Positions 1 through 8,772 of a stretch of 64,000 bases of DNA are shown here, piece after piece (positions within the stretch are counted from its first letter, which is position 1; the number at the start of each line of letters is the position of its first letter). The stretch is from Streptococcus salivarius. GTDB lineage: Bacteria; Bacillota; Bacilli; Lactobacillales; Streptococcaceae. The notes below the pieces were generated by a model, which did not search any database, was not told the DNA's origin, and worked only from the letters and a program-made list of their open reading frames with translations. The DNA lies in NCBI RefSeq assembly GCF_002094975.1, contig NZ_CP015284.1:62001-126000 (forward strand), in the 5' to 3' direction. A program made the translations under genes and the position numbers.

Positions 1-465
1 GATGATGGAATTCTTCATATTGAAGATGAGCAAAGACTACTTCCCTATTTAGCGGGAGGAGGAGTGGGTGTAGCAGTCGCTCTACTTTCTCTTGCTAAGA
101 AAACAAATAAAGAATTTTACTTTAAAAAATTTGAACAGACTCTTCCATTAGCCTCAACTGTTTGTTGTTATAATAGTGGTCTATTTAGAGGATATGCTGG
201 TTTTTTACTTTTTGTTTCCTTTTTAGAACAAGAGTATGGTATAATAAATAGAGAGAAAACGCTGACATTACTGAGTACAATTCAATTGTATGCAGTAACA
301 ACGACAGGGCAGGAAGTAATGTTTCCTGGAGACTATGGCTACAGATTGTCAGGTGATTTATTTTCTGGTTCTTCAGGTGTACTTATTGCTCTAGAAGCAA
401 TGAGAGGGAAGAGTTGGAAAAACTGGATTCCATTGATTTCTGAAACGATGGATGTGTTATTGTGA
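1..465 (+). CDS. Class III lanthipeptide synthetase, C-terminal cyclase part (partial)
   Basis: The reading frame is open from base 1 to the TGA at 463, so only the last 154 residues of a larger protein are present. The Gly-rich pattern (LAGGGVGVAVALLSLA, then LFRGYAGFLLF, then a final LFSGSSGVLIALEA) is that of the LanC-like cyclase domain at the end of LanKC/LanL enzymes. Where class IV and LanC proteins have a Cys-His zinc motif in GLCHG-type sequence, this one reads GLFRGYAG, so a zinc ligand is missing, which fits class III (LanKC). The precursor genes downstream have class III leaders. The lyase and kinase domains would lie before the window. Family assignment is inferred from the domain end plus context. 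Confidence 0.72.
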   Translation, partial: DDGILHIEDEQRLLPYLAGGGVGVAVALLSLAKKTNKEFYFKKFEQTLPLASTVCCYNSGLFRGYAGFLLFVSFLEQEYGIINREKTLTLLSTIQLYAVTTTGQEVMFPGDYGYRLSGDLFSGSSGVLIALEAMRGKSWKNWIPLISETMDVLL

Positions 466-511
466 TTGAGTTTTTATTAAGATATTATATTTTATATAAT
501 CCCAATTTGTA

Positions 512-1536
512 AAATTAAGCTAGACAGAAAAAGCCATCTATGTTAGGCTCAGATAAACACCACATTTGTCTGAAAGGAACTAACATAAATGACCTATACT
601 CATCTTATCACAAACGAGCTTGTAATGATAGAGGCTTACTATCAAGAAGACATAAAAGTTTCAGATATTGTGACTTCACTTGGCAGATCAAAACAGACAA
701 TCTACAATGTCATCAACTATCTGAAAGAGGGGCACTCTGCTTATGATTACTATAACCGATATAAAATCAATAAGAAACGCTGTGGCAGGAATAAAACCAG
801 TCTTACGCAATCAGAAAAAGATTTTATCCAAACTCATTTAGAACAAAATTGGAGCCTTGATGTCATTAAAGGAACTTATCCAGATAGGGTTGCTTGTTCT
901 ATGAGAACTCTCTATCGACTAGCAGACCATGGTATTCTAAAGAAAGAGGATCTCCCTTGGAAAGGCAAAAGAAAACCAAATGGTCATAGCGAAAAACGAG
1001 GAAAACAAGCGTTGCGCAGAGATTTAAGTGAGAGAGCAGACAGTCATCCTAATTTTAAGACGGGATTCGGTCATCTAGAAGGGGATACAATTGTGGGAGA
1101 AAAACACAAAAGTGCAGTCATTACCTTAGTAGAATGCTTCTCAAAAGCCATCATCACACTGAAAATCAATGGATGGAAAGCAAGTGATATTGAGGCCTCC
1201 ATCAATCAATGGTTGTCTCAAGTTCCCAGTCATCTCTTTAAGTCGATAACTTTTGATTGTGGGAAAGAATTTTCTAATTGGAAATCTATTTCGAATGCAC
1301 ATGACATTGATATTTTCTTTGCGGATCCAGGATGTCCTGGTCAAAGAGGTCTCAATGAACATTCTAATGGCTTATTAAGACGAAATGGATTACCGAAACA
1401 GATGGTTTTTACTAATATTTCTCAAAAATATTTATCAGCTATAGCTGATAAAAGAAATAGAATTTCTAGGAAATCATTGAATTATCAATCACCATACCAA
1501 GTTTTTCTGAGTTACTTGAAAAGTCTAACTTAATTT
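512..1536 (+). mobile_element. IS30-family insertion sequence (IS1239-like)
   Basis: An element of about 1,025 bp is bounded by imperfect inverted ends: AAATTAAGCTAGAC at the left, and at the right the reverse complement of AAATTAAGTTAGAC. It contains one intact transposase gene. It landed 46 bp after the stop of the lanthipeptide synthetase gene and just before the precursor genes, splitting what was probably one operon. A target duplication of the short IS30 type cannot be called with certainty. The internal gene is full length, so the copy may still be active. Confidence 0.8.
589..1533 (+). CDS. IS30-family transposase
   Basis: 314 residues, the normal length for IS1239-like IS30 transposases. 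The N-terminal third holds a helix-turn-helix (IVTSLGRSKQTIYNVINYL). The DDE catalytic set is visible as HLEGDTIVG (Asp), TFDCGKEF (Asp) and LNEHSNGLLRR (Glu), the last in the typical IS30 context with NG and RR following. The ATG at 589 follows a GGAAC stretch; the stop is 3 bp inside the right inverted repeat. It moves its own element by cut/copy-and-paste through a circular intermediate in this family. Nothing looks broken. Confidence 0.93.
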   Translation: MTYTHLITNELVMIEAYYQEDIKVSDIVTSLGRSKQTIYNVINYLKEGHSAYDYYNRYKINKKRCGRNKTSLTQSEKDFIQTHLEQNWSLDVIKGTYPDRVACSMRTLYRLADHGILKKEDLPWKGKRKPNGHSEKRGKQALRRDLSERADSHPNFKTGFGHLEGDTIVGEKHKSAVITLVECFSKAIITLKINGWKASDIEASINQWLSQVPSHLFKSITFDCGKEFSNWKSISNAHDIDIFFADPGCPGQRGLNEHSNGLLRRNGLPKQMVFTNISQKYLSAIADKRNRISRKSLNYQSPYQVFLSYLKSLT

Positions 1537-1560
1537 AACAATTTAGGAATATAGGGTATT

Positions 1561-1833
1561 ATTAAGTGAAATCAATTTTTTTACAATAGATTCATACAGA
1601 GTCACTTATTCTTAAATAATGAAGGAGAACAGAAATGAAAAATATCTTATCTTTACAACAACTTAAAGTAAAAGAAAATACTAAATTGATGGCTAAATCA
1701 TCAAAAAGCATAAACTGTAAAAATAGTAGCCATGCTAGCTGGTTTGTTTGCTAGTCTCTAAAATTAAAATTACTTTTCATTTTTTATCTTAGTTTTATAG
1801 GAGGAATCAAATGAAGAAAATACTATCTTTACA
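1561..1833 (+). repeat. Direct repeat A: leader plus first lanthipeptide precursor
   Basis: A block of 273 bp is repeated almost exactly at 10512-10783 (272 bp, one base shorter, few substitutions). It covers the presumed promoter/leader, the whole first precursor gene, the intergene spacer and the first 23 bases of the second precursor. Identity stops abruptly after the shared bases encoding MKKILSLQ, where the two second precursors diverge. The leader carries AAGTGA and TCACTT arms about 40 bp apart, a possible operator. Confidence 0.9.
1635..1754 (+). CDS. Class III lanthipeptide precursor peptide 1 (labionin type)
   Basis: A 39-residue peptide starting at an ATG behind GAAGGAG. The leader begins MKNILSLQQLK, which contains the LxLQ-type motif that class III synthetases recognise. 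The core has two motifs in tandem: S22xxS25xxC28 and S32xxS35xxxC39, the last residue being Cys. SxxSx(2-5)C is the substrate pattern for labionin or lanthionine rings formed by LanKC enzymes; labyrinthopeptin A2 has two such motifs. A nearly identical copy (one Ile to Met change) lies at 10586. Product, ring pattern and activity are inferred; the motifs are read directly. Confidence 0.85.
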   Translation: MKNILSLQQLKVKENTKLMAKSSKSINCKNSSHASWFVC

Positions 1834-1924
1834 GCAATTAAAAAAAACAGAAAGAGCTAAAACGAAATCTAGTATGAGTTTGAACTGTCAAATGAGTAGT
1901 AATAATAGCTGGTTTTTCTGCTAA
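1811..1924 (+). CDS. Class III lanthipeptide precursor peptide 2 (labionin type)
   Basis: A 37-residue peptide with a strong TAGGAGG ribosome site 7 bp before ATG. Its leader starts MKKILSLQQLKK, again with ILSLQ. The core contains S20xxS23xxC26 and S30xxS33xxxC37, ending in SWFFC, so ring spacing is the same as in peptide 1 although the residues between differ. It is 56 bp after peptide 1 and is followed by a hairpin and the exporter gene. The pair could act together as a two-component product or as variants; this cannot be told from sequence. Confidence 0.85.
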   Translation: MKKILSLQQLKKTERAKTKSSMSLNCQMSSNNSWFFC

Positions 1925-1958
1925 AAAAGTATTTTAAATGTTTACCTAATAATACCCT

Positions 1959-1989
1959 AACTAGCCTTGAAAGTTTTTCAAGGCTAGTT
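1959..1989 (+). terminator. Perfect 14-bp hairpin between precursors and exporter gene
   Basis: The arms AACTAGCCTTGAAA (1959-1972) and TTTCAAGGCTAGTT (1976-1989) pair perfectly round a 3-base loop. No T-run follows, so it is more likely a partial terminator or an RNA-stabilising/processing hairpin that lowers exporter expression relative to the small precursor mRNA. Confidence 0.7.
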
Positions 1990-2008
1990 GCATAGTGAGA
2001 GTAATGAT

Positions 2009-3730
2009 ATGAAAAAAAATAATTATTTAGATATAGCTTATTTAAAAAAGTATCTACCAAATAATTTTTATCTTTTCTTTTTGAGCTTACTAATACTAAC
2101 TGGTACGATTGTCTCTTTAAGTATTCCAATTTTTATTATGGGAATAATTAATAATATGAAAAATGGGATTCATATCAGTAGTATATTAGTTGTTATTTCA
2201 CTTTTCCTTATAGAATTATGCTTCACAGCAGTTTCGTATTATTTCATTAATAAAACATCGGAAAGGATTGTAGAGCAGATACGTAACGAAATATGGATGC
2301 ACATTTTAAAGTTGCCAGTCTCATATTTTGATAAAAATCGTTATGGGGCGGTTGTAACAAATATTATTCATGATACTGAAGAAATATTAGAATTTTTCAA
2401 CAGTCAAATAAGCTCTTTTTTTACAAATGTTATATCTATAATTGGCTCTATTGTAATTTTGTTCGTATTGGATTGGAAGTTAGCAATTTTATTAGGTGTG
2501 GCTGTTCCTATAGCTGTTCTGCTTACTAGTTATTTTGGTAATCAAGAATACACGATATCAATGAGATATAGAGAAAGTATTGCGCACTTACAGAATAATC
2601 TTACATCTACTCTTTCAAAAATTAGGTTAGTAAAATCGACGACTTCGGAAGAGACCGAGTTTCAGAAAGAGAGTGAATTATTTAATTCTTTATATAAGAC
2701 TGGTGTAGAAGAAGGAAAAATATTGGGTATTCTTTCACCAATTTCTTCTATGGTAGTTATGCTACTCTTAGTTGTAACCTTTGGTTACGGTACCTACCGG
2801 GTATCAAATGGAACCCTATCGAGTGGAGCATTAGTTGCAAGTATTGTATATTTATTTCAATTAGCTGATCCGTTTTCGCAAATTATTTCGTTTTTCACAA
2901 GCTATCAAAAATTTAGAGCCTCGGTCGTGAAGATAGGAGAATTACTTCAAGAACCGATTGAAGCTGATTTGGTTTTGGAGTTCAAACAGGCTAAATGTAC
3001 AGATAGAGATGGTTTATTATTTAAAAATATCGATTTCTCTTATACAAAAGAAGATGTCATATTTAATAACCTAGACTTTGAATTTCAATTGTACAAAACA
3101 ACGGCCATTATTGGTAGGAGTGGAGTTGGAAAAACAACAATATTTTCATTGATAGAAAGATTTTATGTACCAACTCAAGGTAGTATCTTATTCCGCAATA
3201 AAGATATTGCCAGTATTCCTTTAAAAACTTGGCGGTCTAAAATTGCTTATTTATCGCAGGATATTGATTTGTCATACGGGACACTTTTAGAAAATTTAAC
3301 TTACGGTATACACAATTATACGATGAACAAAGTAGATAACTTAGTTGAGGAATTTGGATTAAAATCATTTTTAGATAGTCTAGAAATGGGATATAATACT
3401 ATCATTGGCGAGAAGGGAGTAACAATTTCGGGTGGTCAAAAGCAGCGAATTGCCCTTATTAGGGCAATATTGAAAGATGCTGATATTTACTTACTTGATG
3501 AGCCAACCTCAGCACTTGATGCACATACAGAAAAACTTGTTCAAATCACCTTAGAAAGATATTTGAAAGGAAAGACTGTCCTAGTTATAGCACATAGATT
3601 GAAAACAATTACCTCTGCAGATGAAATTGTTATTGTAAATAATAAGAAAATTGAATATCACGGTACTCACAATGAATTATTAAATTCTTGTCACTTGTAT
3701 AATCAGTTACTGGAGGATAGTGTACTATAA
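2009..3730 (+). CDS. Lanthipeptide exporter, ABC transporter with fused membrane and ATPase domains
   Basis: 573 residues from the ATG at 2009 (an upstream in-frame TTG at 1988 lies inside the hairpin). The first 300 residues are the six-helix type I exporter domain, starting KKYLPNNFYLFFLSLLIL. The ATPase half shows Walker A (GRSGVGKTT), signature SGGQKQR, Walker B (IYLLDEPTSALD) and a switch His (IAHRLKT). There is no N-terminal C39 peptidase domain, as in class III clusters, so leader removal must occur elsewhere. It probably works as a homodimer exporting the modified precursors encoded just upstream. No separate immunity gene is seen before the decayed region that follows. Confidence 0.88.
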   Translation: MKKNNYLDIAYLKKYLPNNFYLFFLSLLILTGTIVSLSIPIFIMGIINNMKNGIHISSILVVISLFLIELCFTAVSYYFINKTSERIVEQIRNEIWMHILKLPVSYFDKNRYGAVVTNIIHDTEEILEFFNSQISSFFTNVISIIGSIVILFVLDWKLAILLGVAVPIAVLLTSYFGNQEYTISMRYRESIAHLQNNLTSTLSKIRLVKSTTSEETEFQKESELFNSLYKTGVEEGKILGILSPISSMVVMLLLVVTFGYGTYRVSNGTLSSGALVASIVYLFQLADPFSQIISFFTSYQKFRASVVKIGELLQEPIEADLVLEFKQAKCTDRDGLLFKNIDFSYTKEDVIFNNLDFEFQLYKTTAIIGRSGVGKTTIFSLIERFYVPTQGSILFRNKDIASIPLKTWRSKIAYLSQDIDLSYGTLLENLTYGIHNYTMNKVDNLVEEFGLKSFLDSLEMGYNTIIGEKGVTISGGQKQRIALIRAILKDADIYLLDEPTSALDAHTEKLVQITLERYLKGKTVLVIAHRLKTITSADEIVIVNNKKIEYHGTHNELLNSCHLYNQLLEDSVL

Positions 3731-4008
3731 GAGAAAGGAATATATATATTTACTATTATGAACCATATAGTTCATTTAAAAGGATTTATTACTTTCTAAA
3801 TTGGAATTTATATAAGGAATGCTATAAAAAATATGAAATCATTTTGTGAGTTGAGTCTTATTTTTTCAGGCTAGGAAACACCCCAATAACGAGGCGCCAC
3901 AGAATTACCAAAGTCAGCTTGAGACTTGATTACGGATTTTCTCTTTATCCTAGAATAAATGTAAGCGTCCAATAATAAAGTATCTCCCCCTTACCTAAAC
4001 TCCCTACT

Positions 4009-4350
4009 AAACTATTACTATGGAGCATGTAACGACATTACAATAAATAAATCTGGGACAGGTCCATATCTTTTGCGGAAAAACAGGCTTAAGAAAAGGA
4101 ATTGACTCCCTGGTTTTTTTGGTGAAATCACAATACGATTTAGTCCCATTTTCAAAATCTATCTTTATCTTTTGCAGTAGACGAAGTAATCGCTTCAAAG
4201 TACTTTACTGGGATGGTGAGGTGGGGTACTCTACAAGAGGTATGAAAATAGAAAACTACCCGGCTAAGAGATGTTAACGAAGTTCGAGTTCTTACGGAAG
4301 AGGAAGTGGACTGGCTCATGAAGAGGGCTATTCACCGCAAAAAAATAGTA
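4009..4350 (+). pseudogene. IS66-family TnpB (ORF2) remnant
   Basis: Broken + strand frames translate to pieces of IS66 TnpB in the correct order: DLGQVHIFCGKTGLRKGIDS, then PFSKSIFIFCSRRSNRFKVL, then YWDGE, then DVNEVRVLTEEEVDWLMK. Frameshifts separate the pieces. TnpB is the small accessory protein of IS66 elements. The sequence from 3731 to 4008 and from 4351 to about 4560 shows no intact gene and is probably more of the same decayed element plus flanking debris. Confidence 0.7.
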
Positions 4351-4602
4351 CAAGAAGTCGTGTTCTCTATTGAGTCATGGATTTTGAACCAGTATAATAG
4401 AAAAATCAGTGTAACGTGGCTCTTTTCTACCATTTGTCAAGTATAATACGGTTTCTGATTCAACATTATTTATGAAAGTGTATGAAGGGAATTTATTGAG
4501 GAATAGTTCAAGCCGTTTTTTCTGACATTTGAGCATATAAAAACGACACCTTATCTGGTATTTTTTGAAACAAGGTGTTACAATAATACGGCATAGACAG
4601 CC

Positions 4603-5804
4603 TTATCGATTTTGGGTCAAAGAGTAATCGTAAAGTTTGTTATGCGTAATGAGGTAATACATTGTTCGAATGAGACGATGTATAGAGGCAATCGTATGTG
4701 GCTTAGTTGAAGCTATTGTCGATTGTCTTTTTCGTTTCTCATAGAAATCTGCGATATGGCAGGGATTGGTATGGCTAGCTGAAGCGATATTGTGAATACA
4801 TTTGTACAGAATTTTTTTGCATAAGGATTCCCACGCTTAGTAATATGCTCTTGACCTAGGAAATCTCCCGATTCATAGTGTTTGAGATCAATACCGATAA
4901 AAGCGTTGATTTGATTAGCAGACGTAAAGCGACGAATGTCTCCTAATTCACCAATAACGCTTGTAGCCGTTGTCTCTGCGATGCCAGGAATAGAGAGAAG
5001 AATCTCATATTCAGGTAGAGGTTTAGCTAACTCTATCAACTGTTCTAAAACTTGTTCCCGACGGTTTGTCAACCTTATAAGTTCCTGTGCATTATACTTA
5101 ACCTCTTCTATTATAGGAGAGGTTTTTGAAATGGCAGAATAAGATTGCTTTGCCAGTCCAACTAACTTCTCAGCCAAGTTATCTACTCTGTTCTCTGAAA
5201 TGCGTTTAGAGGTTGACTGGCGAATAGTCTCTTTCAACTCAACTTCCGATAATTCCAGCACCCAATGCTTTGTTGGGAAGATGGACACGAGATTCCAATA
5301 CTGCTCACCTGCAGGAGTAGATAGTAGAATCCCGATTTCTGGGAAGGCGACTTGAAGAACTTTGTGCAGCCTATTCTTCGTCCTTACGATATCCTCTGTC
5401 AGATTTTGGTAGAACCGGCTAAGATCATGCAAGTTTTGATAGACTTTTTCTTGAACATAAGTTGGCTTACGGTTTAAAACGAATTGTGACGAAGCTAGTT
5501 TCTCTGCGTCAATTTTATCGGTTTTCCGGACTCGTAAGCTATCAAGTTGCTTTTTAGCTTCCAAAGGATTAAGACGTGTATAGTCATAGCTGTTTTCTTC
5601 TAGAAAAGCCTGAAGTCGGCGAGAGTAGACACCAGTAGCTTCGGAAATAATTTCGGGGTTACTCACGGTCTTTAGGTCCTTCAGTAGACGAGAAAATCCG
5701 ATAATGTCATTAGACATAGTATAACCGTGAACCCTTTCACCATTCACAAAAATAGCAACTTCTGAGCTTGCTTTACTCACATCAATTCCAAATACTGTCC
5801 GCAT
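4603..5804 (-). pseudogene. IS110-family transposase with C-terminal frameshift
   Basis: The frame from ATG at 5804 begins MRTVFGIDVSKASSEVAIF, the RuvC-like DEDD start of IS110 transposases, and runs with LSIPGIAETTATSVIGELGD and HITKRGNPYAKK near the end, the transposase_20 domain. At a run of seven T (4812-4818; A7 on the coding strand) the frame shifts. The uninterrupted frame ends 363 residues in, while the other frame restores a family-like tail (ILYKCIHNIA, then NPCHIADFYEKRKRQS) to a TAA at 4603. Either the gene is inactivated, or A7 is slippery and both products are made, or the base count is wrong. Confidence 0.8.
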
Positions 5805-5990
5805 TATGTTTACCTCTTTGTCTTGAACGATTCCTTATTTTAGTGATTTCATTTTCAATACTCGACGTCTAGCGTCCAACATACTTTGATAAAATTCCAT
5901 CTAAAACAGGTGTCTTGCCAGTTTTTTATACGGCGTCTAGCGCCAAAAGAAGCCACGACTTAACAAGACACCTCTACTTTAACACAAAGA
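5805..5990 (-). ncRNA. Candidate IS110 bridge RNA region upstream of the transposase
   Basis: IS110-group elements encode a structured bridge RNA in the non-coding end before the transposase. Here, reading the - strand, there are two small hairpins with the same CTAGA loop (GGCG-CTAGA-CGCC and GACG-CTAGA-CGTC) and a long-range inverted pair AGGTGTCTTG / CAAGACACCT. The position and structure fit; the guide loops and element ends were not determined. Confidence 0.4.
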
Positions 5991-6049
5991 AAAAGTAGTG
6001 AGTACTCACTCCCGTCGGAGATTTCTTCACTACTAATCTTAGTATGTTT

Positions 6050-7267
6050 TTTATATTCAGAGTGATGAAAACACGCTTCCTAAAGTTAATAAAGTTTCTA
6101 AAACCGAATCCCAGACGTTTGATGTCTTTGATAAGCTTATTGGTGCCCTCCAATTTTGCATTTGAGTAATGTGTTTCTAGTGCGTTTTTGATGTATTGTT
6201 TGTGTCTAAGAAAGGTTCTAAAGACAGTTTGAAAGTAGTGATTGACCTTACTTATATTCTCCTCTATGAGTTCAAAAAACTCATCAATTCTTTTTTCTGA
6301 AAATAAAAAAGCAAAAACTTGTAGAGGTTATAGTCATTAGCGAGCTCTTTTGAAAAGTCCAATATCTTCACGGTGACTTCATTTGACTTAAAGTTTGACA
6401 AAAGGTCTTTGAGTGAAATGAGTTACAAGATAACTTACGGCTATCCTTTTGGAAGAGTCTCCAGTGATTTTTCAAGGCTCGGTAGGGTAGTGACTTCTTA
6501 TCAAACTGATTCATAATGGCAATTCTTGTCTTCAAAAAGGCTCGACCAAGGTGTTGGATGATGTGGAAACGATCAATAATGATTTCGGCATTTGGGAAAA
6601 GTCTACGAGCTAGTGGGATATAGGCTCCTGACATATCCATTGTAATAAACTGCACTTTTTGGCGAACCTTCAATGGATACTTCAAAAAGTGGTTTCGAAT
6701 AGTGGTTTGACGGCGATTATCAAGGATGGTTATGAGTTTGTTGGTCTCATAGTTTTGTGCCACAAAAGCGAGTTCACCTTTCTTGAACCCAAACTCATCC
6801 CAAGACATAACAGCTGGGAGCTTGTCATAATGCTCCTTGAAAGTAAACTAGTCAAGCTTACGATAGACAGTGGACGTTGATACACGAAGTCTTCTGGCAA
6901 TATCTGTTAGTGACACCTTTTCAGTAAGGAGCTGTGCAACTTTTTGCCGGACTAGATTGGAGATTTGGCAGTTTTTCTCAACGATTGATGTCTTAGCTAC
7001 CGTGACTCTCCTACAACTTTTACACTGGAAACGACGCTTTTTAAGACGTAATAGTGTAGGTGTTCCAGCTTGTTCAAGGAGAGAAATTTTAGAAGGCTTT
7101 TGAAAGTCATATGTGATCAACTTTCCTTGGCAGTGAGGACATGATGGTGCAGGGGAATCCAGTTTTGCATGAATTTCGATATGAGTATCAGTTTCAAAAA
7201 CAAGAGAAATAATGATGTTAGGGTCTTTAATTCCGATTAATTCTGTGGTATTCTTAATAAGTCTCAT
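6050..7267 (-). pseudogene. ISL3-family transposase, decayed copy
   Basis: This is a damaged relative of the intact transposase at 21147-22403. The N-terminal 139 residues (MRLIKNTTELIGIKDPN onward, with a CPHC/CKSC zinc-binding region) end at a stop after TVYRKLD. The middle restarts at MSWDEFGFKKGELAF and breaks again near residue 290, and the C-terminal part is present only in shifted frames down to about 6050. The upstream palindromic end is kept (7339-7388), but the opposite end matching 21114 has been lost and replaced by unrelated sequence. Confidence 0.85.
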
Positions 7268-7442
7268 AAGTTCTTCCTAATGATGGTTTGGTTGCTTTTC
7301 ATTATAGTTCTTATGGGACTTTTTGTCTGCATTCAAAAAGCTCTATAATCTCTACAGTGGTTTTACCCACTACAGAAATTATAGAGCCTGTTACACCTTG
7401 TTATTGAATACTTACGAATAAATAGCCAATTTTTTAAAATTA

Positions 7443-7502
7443 TTGACAAAAAAATATTATTGTCTTACAATAATATCGAAGAAAGAATTATTGTAAGGCA
7501 AT
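7443..7502 (+). promoter_or_regulatory. Promoter with 16-bp inverted-repeat operator
   Basis: TTGACA (7443-7448), a 17-bp spacer and TACAAT (7466-7471) form a strong promoter. The -10 box lies in one arm of an inverted repeat, ATTGTCTTACAATAAT (7459-7474) against ATTATTGTAAGGCAAT (7487-7502), with one mismatch. A dimeric repressor bound here would block the promoter; the HTH protein encoded by the second gene of the operon is the obvious candidate. Confidence 0.75.
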
Positions 7503-7518
7503 AATTGAGGTGTTTAAC

Positions 7519-8040
7519 ATGAAAAAAATATTAAAAATAACAAGTCATCTCTTGTCTCTAATGAGGTATCCTGTTTGGGGAATAAATTTCCTGTTATTTT
7601 TAGGAATAGTAGGAGTTTTATTTGGGGGACAGAGAAGTCATTGGATGTTTACATTTGACTATGGTGATTCCATTATTGATGTTCCAATAATTTTTCCATT
7701 AGTTATTCTTATATTGTTGATTATAATTTTTGTTTTTATTATCCAGTTATTAAAAATTTGGAGTAAGTTGTTATTTGGTTTCAGTAAGGGTCAATTTTTT
7801 AGTGGTGAGAATCTTAAAAAATTAAAAAGATCGATGATATTTCTAGTTTTGGTGACTGCTATTCAATTATTGATTAATCTAATATTCAACTATTTAAGTG
7901 TAGAAAATGTTAGTGAAGTATTTGATTTTTCGTTGAAAAATTACGTGGTACATACTGTATTCATATTATTTAACGCTATATTGATTATCGTATTGGAAAA
8001 AGGAAAAAATATTCAAAAAGAAAATGAGGACTTTATTTAA
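7519..8040 (+). CDS. DUF2975-like four-helix membrane protein
   Basis: 173 residues from ATG 7519, chosen over the GTG at 7510 because GAGG sits 8 bp upstream of the ATG. Four hydrophobic segments are visible (near residues 17-35, 55-80, 100-120 and 140-160), with KFSKGQFF-like wording (FSKGQFFSGENLKKLKR) between helices 2 and 3 as in DUF2975 proteins. These proteins are usually encoded next to a YozG-type HTH protein, as here. Its biochemical role is unknown; a membrane partner that senses stress or controls the regulator is the common guess. Confidence 0.7.
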   Translation: MKKILKITSHLLSLMRYPVWGINFLLFLGIVGVLFGGQRSHWMFTFDYGDSIIDVPIIFPLVILILLIIIFVFIIQLLKIWSKLLFGFSKGQFFSGENLKKLKRSMIFLVLVTAIQLLINLIFNYLSVENVSEVFDFSLKNYVVHTVFILFNAILIIVLEKGKNIQKENEDFI

Positions 8041-8044
8041 TGTA

Positions 8045-8269
8045 ATGGATAAGATACAAATAAATTTAGAAAAGTTAATTAAAGAAAAGAAACTTACATC
8101 TAAAGAAGTTGCAAAAAGAATAAATATCACAGAGGCAAATCTATCAATTTTGAAAACGGGAAAAGCAAAAGGCATACGTTTCACTACACTCTTACGAATA
8201 TGTAGAGCACTTGATTGTCAACCTGGTGATATTTTAGAGTATGTTAGGAGTGAAAACCATGAAGATTAA
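8045..8269 (+). CDS. YozG-like Cro/CI-family regulator
   Basis: 74 residues, MDKIQINLEKLIKEKKLTSK onward, a compact helix-turn-helix (SKEVAKRINITEANLSILKTG) with the LLRICRALDCQPGDIL ending typical of YozG/HTH_26 regulators. The ATG at 8045 matches the family start; an in-frame ATG at 8024 would overlap the preceding gene and lacks a ribosome site. Translation is probably coupled to the upstream membrane protein gene. It is the likely ligand of the inverted repeat at 7459-7502. Confidence 0.8.
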   Translation: MDKIQINLEKLIKEKKLTSKEVAKRINITEANLSILKTGKAKGIRFTTLLRICRALDCQPGDILEYVRSENHED

Positions 8270-8711
8270 AAAAGTAATATTATGTATGATCTTTACTCTT
8301 GCAAGCATTATGCTAGTTTCATGTAGTATAAATGAAACAGTAAAAGATGTTACACAAGAAATAGAACAACAAATATCCAAAGATGATACAGATAATTTAG
8401 GTATAACTTATATTACGGAACAAAAAGAAGGGGAGACTCTAAAAGCATCATTTACTGATTTTGATGGGGTTATTTATGTAATTAGTACTAAAGAGAATAT
8501 TGAGTCAATAAAGAATTCAGATTTTAGTTTGGATAATAAAAATTTCGAAGATGTTAAAACTGATTCCTACGATGATTTCAATATTCGTTATAAAAATAAA
8601 ACTTATTTTTCGGTTAAAAAACTTGATATAGAGTCAAATAATATTACTTCATTAAAATTTAATTCAGATTATTCAAAGAGTATTTTATTAGTTTATAGAA
8701 CAAAAAACTAG
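8259..8711 (+). CDS. Small putative lipoprotein
   Basis: 150 residues from ATG 8259, which has TTAGGAG 8 bp upstream and overlaps the HTH gene by 11 bp. The N-terminus (KIKKVILCMIFTLASIMLVS-C) is a lipoprotein signal with the lipobox LVSC. The rest is hydrophilic and acidic with no recognised domain. It completes the three-gene operon started at 7519. It would be anchored on the outer face of the membrane. Confidence 0.72.
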   Translation: MKIKKVILCMIFTLASIMLVSCSINETVKDVTQEIEQQISKDDTDNLGITYITEQKEGETLKASFTDFDGVIYVISTKENIESIKNSDFSLDNKNFEDVKTDSYDDFNIRYKNKTYFSVKKLDIESNNITSLKFNSDYSKSILLVYRTKN

Positions 8712-8772
8712 TTTGTAGTCATAACTAGGGGGGTAGTAGTACTATGGCGAATATTTCGCTTATAGTGCTTTT

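Noticed and set aside
4007..4198. 63-codon - strand frame
   Set aside because: It is antisense to the IS66 TnpB remnant, whose + strand translation matches the family.
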